The position numbers and the translations under genes are program-made. The notes below the pieces were generated by a model that was given only the letters and a program-made list of their open reading frames with translations, did not search any database and was not told the DNA's origin. A DNA stretch of 64,000 nt from Brachybacterium sp. SGAir0954 (GTDB lineage Bacteria > Actinomycetota > Actinomycetes > Actinomycetales > Dermabacteraceae): contig NZ_CP027295.1 of NCBI RefSeq assembly GCF_005490785.1, forward strand, positions 620,001-684,000, written 5' to 3'. This document shows, piece after piece, positions 22,267 through 33,208 of the stretch (positions are counted from its first letter, which is position 1; every line of letters starts with the position of its first letter).

Positions 22267-22770
22267 TCAGCTCCGCAACGGGCCGAACTCCTCGTCGATG
22301 ACGTGCTTCGGGAGAGCTCCCGTGCGTCGATGCAGCTCTGTCCAGGAGCCACGGAGCTCGATCCGCTCCCCTGTGGGGGTCGGGAGGAGCGTGGAGGTGC
22401 GGACGGTCCGGCGGACGGTGGAGCGCCCGGTCGTGCAACGCTCAGCGTCGGGAGCATCGGGCGCGGCGGAAGGGCTGGGCGCGGCGGAGGTATCCGGGAC
22501 GGCGGCGGGTTCGCCGGGCCCCGCGTGCTCGAGCAGCAGCCAGGTGGGCAGCACCTCGACCCCGAGGGCATCCAGGAGGGCCGGTTCGGGGTCCAGGAGG
22601 TGCACGGCGGTGCGATCGGGTCCCCAGCGGCGGGAGAGCTCCCTCAGGATCGTCACCGCAGGGCGCGCCGGAGCGCACCATGACGCCGTGACGAGGACGA
22701 GCAGCTCAGAGCCCGCAGGGGCGGCTCCCTGCTCGGGAGCCGCCCCTGCGGCCGGATCGGTGCTGTTCAT
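22267..22770 (-). CDS. Thioredoxin-fold protein with broken active-site CxxC
   Basis: The 167-residue protein has a thioredoxin-like N-terminal half: a strand LLVLVTAS, the active-site loop WCAPA in place of WCGPC (Cys32 kept, second Cys replaced by Ala35), helix PAVTILRELSRRWG and the cis-Pro region VEVLPTWLLL. A ~40-residue Pro/Ala linker follows, then a C-terminal part (LLPTPTGERIELRGSWTELH) with Cys112 before it. It lies 41 bp downstream of trxB, where other actinobacteria carry trxA. A normal dithiol mechanism is not possible with these residues, so a monothiol or non-redox role is likely. Confidence 0.75.
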   Translation of the reverse strand: MNSTDPAAGAAPEQGAAPAGSELLVLVTASWCAPARPAVTILRELSRRWGPDRTAVHLLDPEPALLDALGVEVLPTWLLLEHAGPGEPAAVPDTSAAPSPSAAPDAPDAERCTTGRSTVRRTVRTSTLLPTPTGERIELRGSWTELHRRTGALPKHVIDEEFGPLRS

Positions 22771-22811
22771 CGATGGTTGCTGCTCATCGTGCCTCGTGCG
22801 GTCGGTGCGCC

Positions 22812-23942
22812 TCAGGCGCGGGCGGCGGCCTCGGAGACGAAGGCGGCGGTGGCGTCGGTCGGCGCGTCGGCGACGTCGGCCGTCTCCTCCGCCTCCGCGT
22901 CGCGATCCGCGAGCCAGCGCTCGGCGTCCAGCGCTGCCTGGCAGCCGGAGCCCGCGGCGGTGATCGCCTGGCGGTACGTGTGGTCGACGACGTCGCCGGC
23001 CGCGAAGACGCCCTCCACGGAGGTGCGGGTGGTGCGGCCCTCGACGACGATGTAGCCCTGCTCGTCGAGCTCGAGCTTGTCCTGGAACAGCTCCGTGCGC
23101 GGGAGGTGACCGATCGCCTCGAAGACGGCGGAGGTCGCGATCTCGCGCTCCTCACCGGTCTGCGTGTCGCGCACGGTGATCGACTCGACCTTCTCACCGC
23201 CGTTGATCGAGACCAGCTCGCTGTTCCACGCGAAGGACAGCTTCGGGTCGCTCTCCGCGCGGCGGGCCATGATCTTCGAGGCGCGCAGCGCGTCACGACG
23301 GTGCACGAGGGTCACCGTGCGGCCGAAGCGCGTGAGGAAGGTGGCCTCCTCGACGGCGCTGTCTCCGCCGCCGACCACGACGATGTCCTGGTCCTTGAAG
23401 AAGAAGCCGTCGCACGTGGCGCACCAGCTGACGCCCTTGCCGGAGAGGCGGTCCTCGCCGTTCACGTCGAGGCGGCGGTACGCGGAACCGGTCGCGATGA
23501 TCACCGACTTCGCCCGGTACACGGTGCCGTCCTCGAGCGTGATCGTCTTGACGTCGCCCTCGAGCTGCACGTCGACGACGTCCTCGAACTCGATCTGCGC
23601 GCCGAAGCGCTCGGCCTGCTCCTGCATGGTCGTCATGAGCTCGGGGCCCTGGATCCCCTCGGCGAAGCCGGGGAAGTTCTCGACGTCCGTCGTGGTCATC
23701 AGCGCGCCGCCGGCGTCGAGCGCCCCCGCGAGGACGATCGGCTTCATCTCGGCGCGGGCCGTGTAGATCGCGGCCGTGTAGCCCGCGGGACCGGAGCCGA
23801 CGATGACGACCTCGTGCACCGTGCTGTCCTGCGCCGCGCCGTCCTGCGCGGTCTCGGGGGCCTCGCAGCCCTCGGGCCCGCAGGCCTGCGCGGAGGTGGC
23901 GGAGGCGCCGAGGATGTTGAGAGCCTGGATCGGCTGGGTCAT
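22812..23942 (-). CDS. trxB: Thioredoxin-disulfide reductase
   Basis: The 376-residue flavoenzyme reduces thioredoxin with NADPH. FAD binding is in [21 protein letters not shown] (GSGPAG), the redox-active pair is Cys174/Cys177 in SWCATCDG, the NADPH site is [12 protein letters not shown] with HRRDALRAS, and the C-terminal FAD motif is [10 protein letters not shown]. It is longer than usual (~310-335): about 40 residues are added at the N-terminus, including a CGPEGC motif (Cys21/Cys26), and an acidic ~30-residue tail at the C-terminus. GGAAGG precedes the ATG. Confidence 0.96.
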   Translation of the reverse strand: MTQPIQALNILGASATSAQACGPEGCEAPETAQDGAAQDSTVHEVVIVGSGPAGYTAAIYTARAEMKPIVLAGALDAGGALMTTTDVENFPGFAEGIQGPELMTTMQEQAERFGAQIEFEDVVDVQLEGDVKTITLEDGTVYRAKSVIIATGSAYRRLDVNGEDRLSGKGVSWCATCDGFFFKDQDIVVVGGGDSAVEEATFLTRFGRTVTLVHRRDALRASKIMARRAESDPKLSFAWNSELVSINGGEKVESITVRDTQTGEEREIATSAVFEAIGHLPRTELFQDKLELDEQGYIVVEGRTTRTSVEGVFAAGDVVDHTYRQAITAAGSGCQAALDAERWLADRDAEAEETADVADAPTDATAAFVSEAAARA

Positions 23943-24045
23943 GGGAGGTCCTTCCGGAGGTGGACGGGAACGGCGCGGCGACGCAGACGAGCGTACGGCG
24001 CGAAGGGGTCGGAGGGGGCGGGCGAGGGACGAGGCGGGACGGCGC

Positions 24046-24597
24046 TCACACGCCCTCGATGAGCACGGTGCCGCTCCAGAGGCCCACCTGGGACGGATCC
24101 GCCTGCGTCGAGGCGTCGCCGCAGGTGGGGCGCACCACGGTGACCGAGACCGTGCCGCCCGTGGCCTGGAGCGTGTCGCGGTCCACGGGACCGTGCACGA
24201 GCAGCCAGGCCGACGTCTGGTCGGTTCCCCACGCGACCTCCTCCATGATCAGCACCGCATCGGCGCTCCCGAGGGTCTGCAGGCAGGTCGCGGCGTCGAA
24301 GCTCGTCATCGGCTGGATGGTGCCGGCGTCGACGAGCCTCTGGACCTCGGTGCCCAGGGAGCTCTCCGTGACAACGGGCAGACCCGCCGAATTCTTCCCG
24401 GCACCGTTCTCCGTGTCGACCGCGACACCTGCCCGCGGGTGTGTGGTGCTCGACTGCTCGAGCGCCGTGGACAGCTGCAGCCCGATCAGCGCGGCCACGA
24501 CCAGCACCGCGAGGATCACCACGACCGGGATCCCGAGGAAGTTCGGGAGCCGGGAGGACAGCCCGTGCACCCGCCGGAGGGCCGGGCGCGGGCTCAT
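24046..24597 (-). CDS. Single-pass membrane protein of unknown function
   Basis: This 183-residue protein has one transmembrane helix at about residues 20-45 ([20 protein letters not shown]) and an extracytoplasmic C-terminal domain of ~135 residues with two cysteines (in ATCLQTLG and PTCGDAS) that could form a disulfide. I do not recognise the family. Its ATG overlaps the stop of the pseudokinase gene by 4 bp (ATGA), so it is translationally coupled and probably works with that protein and MurJ. Confidence 0.75.
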   Translation of the reverse strand: MSPRPALRRVHGLSSRLPNFLGIPVVVILAVLVVAALIGLQLSTALEQSSTTHPRAGVAVDTENGAGKNSAGLPVVTESSLGTEVQRLVDAGTIQPMTSFDAATCLQTLGSADAVLIMEEVAWGTDQTSAWLLVHGPVDRDTLQATGGTVSVTVVRPTCGDASTQADPSQVGLWSGTVLIEGV

Positions 24598-27188
24598 TCG
24601 ACGCGGACCTCGGCGATCCGGCCGCGGTAGCGATCGGTCTCGACGCTGTCCTGCGGGAGGTCGGGGATCCACAGCGCGGCGCCGTCGGCCTCGAGGGGCT
24701 CCTTCGGGGTGAGGACGGCCTCGCCGTCCCCGTTGAACTGGGCGGTCGCGGCGACGTCGCGGAGGCTGCCGTCGGCGTTCACCGCGTGCAGCTCGATCGT
24801 CCCGCCCGTGTTGCGGGCGGTCGTCACGGTGACCTTCGTGATCGTGGACTCCTCCGCGAAGGTCAGCTTGATGCCCGTGCCGTCCTTGAGCCCGCCGAAG
24901 TCGGAGCTCGTGTACAGCTTCGTGGACCAGAAGGTGCCGGTGTCGCCATCCGTGATGCGCGAGGCCTGCTCCGGATGGTCGAGGGTGCTCGAGTTGAACT
25001 CCTCGACCCCGGTCACCTCGGGCGCGGGCAGGGTCGCGGTGGGCGACGGGCTCTCCTCCTCGGCGGTAGGGCTCGCCTCCTCGCTCGGTGCGGCGGTGGT
25101 CGCGGTCGCGACCGGCTGCGTGTTCAGCGGGTTCTCGACCCGCTGGCGCAGCCCCGAGGTGATCGACGTGATCGCGAAGACCATCGCGATGATGACCAGC
25201 AGCACGGCGCCCAGCAGGATCCATTGGGCCTGGCGCGAGCGGGCGGCGGGCTGTGCGGGGCCGAGGCCCCAGGTCTGCGGGTCGTCCGCATCGACCGCGA
25301 CGCCGACGACCTCGCGCAGCAGGGAGCTGCGGGAGGCGGGGACCGTGTCCTCAGGGATGTCCGACTCGAGGGCGGAGCGGTCGCGGCCGCGCACGACGAT
25401 CGGACCGGAGTCGACCGGTGCGAGCGACTCGGTGCGCCCGGAGACGGCGAGCGGGCCGGTGCCCTCCGCCGCGGAGGACGCGGAGTCATGACGATGATGC
25501 GTGGCGGGGGTGAGCGCGGTGCTCGCGGTGGTGCCGGCGGCCGCGGGGAGGGCGGCCGTGCCGGGCTCCGCCGCGGCGGGGGCCACCCCGGACTCGGCGG
25601 ATTCCGGTGCTGAGGTGGCCGGCGCGTCGGCCGGGGTCGAGGGACTCACCTGGGTCGACGGACTCGTCGGGGCCGACGGGTCCGACGGGTCGGCCGGTGA
25701 GGACGGGCCGGAGGGTGCGGCTGCGGCGACGGCCGCCGCAGCGCCGACGGTCGCGGCACCGGCCGCACCCGCGCCGGCGGCCAGGGGCGCGGCGTCATGA
25801 GCTGTGGCCGCGTCGGTATGCGCGGCGGATCCCGTCGCTGCGGCGACATCGGTCCCGGTGTCGGTCGCTGCGGGGCGAGGCGCGGGAGCGGCGACATCGA
25901 GATGGCCCGGGAAGGCGCTCGAGGAGCGGCGCTCATCGAGATGCAGCTCCTTCACCAGTGCCTTCGCCTCGCCCTCGGCCGCGGAGGAGGAGGGCGCAGC
26001 GGTCGTCTCCTGCTCCTCGGCGGGCACCGAGGACTCGGGGGCCTCGGGGTTCTCGGGATCGACGGCGGCCGATGCCGCGCCGGCGCCGACGACCCCGGCC
26101 GTCGCCGCGGCGGCCGCGCCGGATGCGGCCGCGCCGGGGGTGCGGGAGACGGTGTCCTCCTCCGGGAGGTCGCCGTCGGCGGGGAGCGGCTCGAACGACT
26201 CGGTGGCCGGAGCAGCGTCGGCCTGCCGCTGACGGGTCGGGTCCGACGTCGGCGCCTCCTCCCCGGAGGTCGGCGCCGCGGAGCCCGCGCTCACCGAGGT
26301 CTCCCGGCCGGGCACGACGACGGGCGCGGCCGGAGCGGCATCGTGGGCGGAGGCAGCCGGGGTCGCCCCGCGACCCGCATAGGCCTCGAGGGTCACCGGG
26401 ATCGACTGCCACGGCTCGAGGGCCTCGATCAGGTCCCGAGTGGTCTCCGGGCCCTCCTCCGCGGCGCCGCCCAGCACGAGCTCGCACAGCAGGTCGAGGT
26501 CCTCGGGGATCGGCGGGGCGCCCTCTGCACGCAGCGCGGATGGCCGTGGGATCGTCCCGTCAGCCCCCGGTCGCGGGCTGCGGCCCGTGAGCGCCCGGAA
26601 CAGCAGCGCGACGAGGGCGCGCGTGTCCTGGAAGGAGGCGATCTCCCGCGAGCGGTCCAGATCGGTGTGCGCGGCGGCCTCGACGCCCACACCGAGCACG
26701 GAGACCGCCCCGGAGGCCGTGTCGACGAAGACGCGGTTGGAGTCGAGCAGCTGATGGCGCAGGCCACGACGGCGCGCGACCTCGAGCCCGGTCGCGGCCT
26801 CGCCGATCACGGCGCGCGCGGTCTCGGGGTGCAGGGGGCCGTCGGCGAGCAGCGCCGCGAGCGGCGGGGACGTGGGCAGCGGGTACTCGACGACCGTCGT
26901 CGGCTCGCCCGCGGTCCCGTCCGTCGCGCTCTCCTCACGGGGATCCTCGAGCACGACGATCTCGCGGACCGGCACGAGGTGCGGGTCCTCCACCAGATAC
27001 GCGCGGCGCACGGCATCGGCGGCCTCGAGCGCGGCCGGGCCGTGCACGACCAGCAGCGCCACGTCCTCCCCGCTCGCGACCGTGCGGGCCCGGTGCCACG
27101 AGGCGCCCTCGGCGACCCCGGACAGGGGGATCCGCCCCTCCAGGGTCCACCGGGAGCGCAGCGCGTCCAGATGAGAGTTCGTGTCCAC
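24594..27188 (-). CDS. MurJ-linked pseudokinase membrane protein with extracellular beta-sandwich-like domain
   Basis: The 864-residue protein has three parts. Residues ~1-270 resemble a Ser/Thr kinase domain with the catalytic residues missing: the catalytic-loop position reads HQLLDSNRVFVD (no HRD) and VLGVGV stands in place of DFG. Residues ~270-650 are Ala/Pro/Ser/Glu-rich and disordered. A transmembrane helix at ~655-680 (WILLGAVLLVIIAMVFAI) leads to an extracellular domain resembling discoidin-type ligand-binding folds (ASRITDGDTGTFWSTKLYTS, FGGLKDGTGIKLTF). In mycobacteria the pseudokinase is fused to MurJ (MviN); here it is separate. The GTG at 27188 follows AAGGAC. Confidence 0.85.
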   Translation of the reverse strand: MDTNSHLDALRSRWTLEGRIPLSGVAEGASWHRARTVASGEDVALLVVHGPAALEAADAVRRAYLVEDPHLVPVREIVVLEDPREESATDGTAGEPTTVVEYPLPTSPPLAALLADGPLHPETARAVIGEAATGLEVARRRGLRHQLLDSNRVFVDTASGAVSVLGVGVEAAAHTDLDRSREIASFQDTRALVALLFRALTGRSPRPGADGTIPRPSALRAEGAPPIPEDLDLLCELVLGGAAEEGPETTRDLIEALEPWQSIPVTLEAYAGRGATPAASAHDAAPAAPVVVPGRETSVSAGSAAPTSGEEAPTSDPTRQRQADAAPATESFEPLPADGDLPEEDTVSRTPGAAASGAAAAATAGVVGAGAASAAVDPENPEAPESSVPAEEQETTAAPSSSAAEGEAKALVKELHLDERRSSSAFPGHLDVAAPAPRPAATDTGTDVAAATGSAAHTDAATAHDAAPLAAGAGAAGAATVGAAAAVAAAAPSGPSSPADPSDPSAPTSPSTQVSPSTPADAPATSAPESAESGVAPAAAEPGTAALPAAAGTTASTALTPATHHRHDSASSAAEGTGPLAVSGRTESLAPVDSGPIVVRGRDRSALESDIPEDTVPASRSSLLREVVGVAVDADDPQTWGLGPAQPAARSRQAQWILLGAVLLVIIAMVFAITSITSGLRQRVENPLNTQPVATATTAAPSEEASPTAEEESPSPTATLPAPEVTGVEEFNSSTLDHPEQASRITDGDTGTFWSTKLYTSSDFGGLKDGTGIKLTFAEESTITKVTVTTARNTGGTIELHAVNADGSLRDVAATAQFNGDGEAVLTPKEPLEADGAALWIPDLPQDSVETDRYRGRIAEVRVE

Positions 27189-27243
27189 GGACCGTCCTTG
27201 TCGTCGGTGTTCGCCCTCGCTGCGAGCTCGGGCGGCTTCCATG

Positions 27244-28976
27244 CTACGAGGTCGCCCCGCGCAGGCGGCCGAGGGCCCGGGTTCCGGTGCCCACCATGCG
27301 CTGGACCTCCTCGACCCGCAGCAGCCAGGCCACGGCCAGGAACACCGCGGAGACCACCGCGCCGATCACGACGCCCAGGGCGATGGCGACCGATCGGTGG
27401 GACCAGATGGCCCCGTCCAGTAGCTGCACGAGCCCCGCCCCCACGGCCCAGGAGACGAGCGCCGCGAGCGCGAGCTTCCCCGCGAGCACCAGACCCTTCC
27501 GTGTGCCCGGCACGGCCTCGCCGAGGGCAGCGGCACGGCGCCGCAGGAACCACAGGGCCATGAGCCATCCGGCGAGGTTGCCGACGCTGCTCACCGTCGC
27601 CGCGGTCGCCGTCGCCCACGCCGGGTCCACCACGGCGAGGATGATCGGCGCACCCACGAGGGAGGCGAGCGTGTTCGGGATCTGCGTGTAGAAGGGCACG
27701 CGGGCGTCCTCGTACGCGTAGAACACGCGCTTGACGAGGTAGAGGGCCGCGAAGGGCACGAGGCCCAGCATGTAGCCCACGAGCACCGCGCCGTTCGCCC
27801 GGGCTCCGATCGGCCCCGTGCCGCCGCCGATCGCCCACATGATCGGGCCGGCGAGGGCGATGAAGAGGACCGTGCACAGCACCATCGGCACCGCGAGCAG
27901 GCGGTTCGTGCGGGCGTACGCGGCGAGCGCCGCGGCGTGGTCCCCCGCGGCGGCGCTGCGCGAGATCGCCGGGAAGGCGGCCGTGACCAGGGAGACCGCG
28001 ATGATGCCCTGCGGGATCATGAACGCGAGGTAGGCCCAGTCGATCGAGAGCAGCCCCGGATAGCGGGCCGCGAGGTCAGAGTCCTTCCCGGCCGCCTCCG
28101 CCGCGTGCACCGCACCGCCGGTGGACCAGCGGGTCGCCCACACGCCGAGCTGGCCGAGGCCCAGCATCGCGAGGGTCCACAGGCCGATCCTGCTGAGCTT
28201 GCCGAGGCCCAGCCCGCGGAAGCCCCATCGCGGCCGCAGTCGCAGGTCGAGCTTCTTGACGAACCAGGTGAGGAAGACGACCTGGCCCGCGGAGCCGCCC
28301 ACGTTGATCGCCGCCATCGCCACGATCATCGCGAGGGTCCACTGCGACGGGTCGCCGACGGCGCCCCACATGCCCAGGAACAGGGCCGCGCCGACGATGC
28401 CGATGAGGTTGTTGACCACCGGCGCCCACTGGTACGGGCCGAAGGAGTCGTGCGCGTTCAGCAGCTGCCCGCACATGACGTACAGGGCGGAGAAGAAGAC
28501 CTGCGGCATCATCCAGTAGCCCAGCTGCACCGCGAGCGCGTAGGTCGCCGGCGGCAGGCTGCCGCTCGTGAGCACGAGCAGCACGGGCACGAGCAGCATG
28601 CACAGCCCCGTGAGCACGAGCGACACGAGGGACACGAGGGTCATGAGGCGCGAGACGTAGTCGCTGCCGCGGTCCGGCCGCTTCACGGCGCGCACGATCG
28701 CGGGCACCAGGATCGCGTTGAGCGTGCCGCCGCCCACGAACAGCCACACCGTGTTGGGCAGGGCGTTCGCGGCGCTGAAGGCGCTGCCGGCGGAGGACAT
28801 GGAGCCCGCGAGGATCGAGCCGAACAGGAAGTTCCGCACGAAGCCGAGCAGCCGCGAGACGATCGACCCCGAGGCCATGACCACGGAGGCCTTCATGAGG
28901 CGGGAGCTGCTCCCGGGGGTGCCGTGGCGGCGGTGGCGGGGAACGTGATGGGTGCGGAGCTCGCGGGGACGTGTCG

Positions 28977-28980
<4 letters not shown>
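27244..28980 (-). CDS. murJ: Lipid II flippase MurJ
   Basis: The 578-residue MATE-like polytopic protein begins VTTRPRELRTHHVP and has the MurJ hallmark KASVVMASGSIVSRLLGFVRN (written here as SRLLGFVRN in helix 1), with about 14 predicted transmembrane helices and conserved LVPFAALYLVKRVFYAYEDA. It flips lipid II across the membrane for peptidoglycan synthesis. The GTG start (28980) overlaps the DUF6049 stop by 4 bp and has GGAGGAG upstream. The intracellular pseudokinase of mycobacterial MviN is not fused to it but encoded by the next gene. Confidence 0.94.
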
Positions 28981-31406
<2,426 letters not shown>

Positions 31407-31412
31407 GGGGAC

Positions 31413-31418
31413 ACTGTA
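31413..31418 (-). promoter_or_regulatory. Leaderless promoter of the DUF6049-murJ operon
   Basis: TACAGT ends 6 nt before the ATG on the minus strand; transcription would begin at or next to the start codon. Confidence 0.6.
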
Positions 31419-31506
31419 TGCGGCCGCTACCGTAGTTCCCTGCGCGGGCGCGCGTGCTCCGCAGACCCTCGCACCACCTTCACATCGACCGCAGGACAGG
31501 ACCCCC

Positions 31507-32985
31507 GTGACCGAACCCGCCGCCGAGGCCGCCCGCCGCCTCGAGAACGCCCGCACCCGGGCCGCCGCCATGTTCGAGGCGCTGCCCGCGGAGATCCACG
31601 ACCTCGGCCGCCGCTTCGAGGCGGCCGGTCTCGAGCTGGCCCTCGTGGGCGGCCCCGTGCGCGACGCGGTCCTGGGCAGGGTGAGCGCCGACCTCGACTT
31701 CACGACCTCCGCCCGCCCCGAGCAGACCGAGGAGATCCTGCGCGGCTGGACCCACGACGGCGGCATCTGGGACATGGGTCGCGAGTTCGGGACCCTCGGC
31801 GGGATCCGCGACGGGGTCAAGGTCGAGATCACGACCTACCGCACCGAGACCTACGACGCCGCGTCCCGCAAGCCCCAGGTCGCCTACGGGGACACGCTCG
31901 AGGGGGACCTCTCCCGGCGCGACTTCACCGTCAACGCGATGGCCGTGCGCCTGCCCTCGCTCGAGCTCGTCGACCCCTTCGACGGCCTCGAGGACCTCGC
32001 CAAGGGCGTGCTGCGCACCCCGGTCGCCCCCGAGCAGTCCTTCGACGACGACCCGCTGCGGATGATGCGCGCGGTGCGCTTCGTCTCCCAGCTCGACCTG
32101 CGGATCGAGCCGATGACCGCCGCCGCGGTCGCGGACCTCGCCGAGCGCATCACCATCGTCTCCGCCGAGCGGGTCAAGGACGAGCTGGTCAAGCTCATGA
32201 TGGGCGTCGCGCCGCGCCGCGGCCTCGAGCTCATGGTCGAGCTGGGCCTCGCCGACCACGTGCTGCCCGAGCTGCCGGAGATGCGGCTCGCGATCGACGA
32301 GCACCACCGCCACAAGGACGTCTACGAGCACTCCCTCACCGTGCTCGACCAGGCGATGGACCTCGAGAGCCCCGCCGGCTCGGGTGGCCCCTGCGAGGCG
32401 CCGGACCTCGTGCTGCGCCTCGCCGCGCTGCTCCACGACATCGGCAAGCCCGCCACCCGCCGCTACGAGGACGGCGGCGTGGTCACCTTCCGCTTCCACG
32501 AGACGGTGGGCGCGAAGATGGCCGCCAAGCGGCTGCGGGCCCTCGCCTTCGACAAGGACACCATCAAGAAGGTCTCCCGGCTCGTCGAGCTGCACCTGCG
32601 CTTCCACGGCTACGCGGACTCCCCGTGGACCGACTCCGCGGTGCGCCGCTACGTCACCGACGCCGGGGACCTGCTCCAGCGCCTGCACCGGCTCACCCGG
32701 GCGGACGTCACCACCCGCAACCAGCGCAAGGCCCGCGCCCTCTCCCGCGCCTACGACGAACTGGAGGAGCGGATCGACCGCCTCGCCGAGCAGGAGGAGA
32801 TCGGGCGGATCCGCCCGGACCTCGACGGCAACGCGATCATGTCGATCCTCGACCTCCCCCCGGGCCGCGAGGTGGGCGAGGCCTACAAGCACCTCCTCGA
32901 GCTGCGCATGGAGCACGGCCCGCTGGGCGCCGAGCGCGCCGAGGCGGAGCTGCGCGCCTGGTGGGCGGCCCGCGCCGAGGGCTGA
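31507..32985 (+). CDS. pcnA: CCA tRNA nucleotidyltransferase
   Basis: The 492-residue enzyme adds or repairs the CCA end of tRNAs. The nucleotidyltransferase core shows LALVGGPVRDAVLG and ADLDFTTSAR (catalytic Asp pair); RRDFTVNAMAVR and FDDDPLRMMRAVRF follow, then an HD domain with LAALLHDIGKPATRRYEDGG. The actinobacterial lineage of this family carries the HD phosphohydrolase domain. I start at GTG 31507; the open frame extends far upstream but overlaps the divergent DUF6049 gene. tRNA-Leu in this window does not encode CCA, so the enzyme is needed. Confidence 0.94.
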   Translation: MTEPAAEAARRLENARTRAAAMFEALPAEIHDLGRRFEAAGLELALVGGPVRDAVLGRVSADLDFTTSARPEQTEEILRGWTHDGGIWDMGREFGTLGGIRDGVKVEITTYRTETYDAASRKPQVAYGDTLEGDLSRRDFTVNAMAVRLPSLELVDPFDGLEDLAKGVLRTPVAPEQSFDDDPLRMMRAVRFVSQLDLRIEPMTAAAVADLAERITIVSAERVKDELVKLMMGVAPRRGLELMVELGLADHVLPELPEMRLAIDEHHRHKDVYEHSLTVLDQAMDLESPAGSGGPCEAPDLVLRLAALLHDIGKPATRRYEDGGVVTFRFHETVGAKMAAKRLRALAFDKDTIKKVSRLVELHLRFHGYADSPWTDSAVRRYVTDAGDLLQRLHRLTRADVTTRNQRKARALSRAYDELEERIDRLAEQEEIGRIRPDLDGNAIMSILDLPPGREVGEAYKHLLELRMEHGPLGAERAEAELRAWWAARAEG

Positions 32986-33087
32986 GCGGGCGGTCGGTCC
33001 GGGGGATCGGGTGACGCGCGCCGCACGGACGCTGGATGCCTCCCCGCCTCCGTGTGAGGAGGATGTGAGGGACCGCCCGGCAGACGT

Positions 33088-33149
33088 GCACACCGTGTGT
33101 GCTTCGCCGCCGGGGCTTCCCGTCGGCGGGGGTGGGATGCTCATACTGT
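33088..33149 (+). promoter_or_regulatory. Promoter region of the PBP gene
   Basis: A -10-like TACTGT lies at 33144-33149, 60 bp upstream of the ATG. A 6-3-6 inverted repeat (GCACAC-CGT-GTGTGC, 33088-33102) lies upstream and could be a regulator site. Confidence 0.4.
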
Positions 33150-33208
33150 GAGGTCGCCTGCCCGTCGGCAGTCGCGTCCTCGACCCCTTCAGACCAGGAG
33201 CAGCAGCC

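Noticed and set aside
33061-33149. Riboswitch upstream of the PBP gene
   Set aside because: Only a short inverted repeat and a -10 box are visible; no known aptamer motif.
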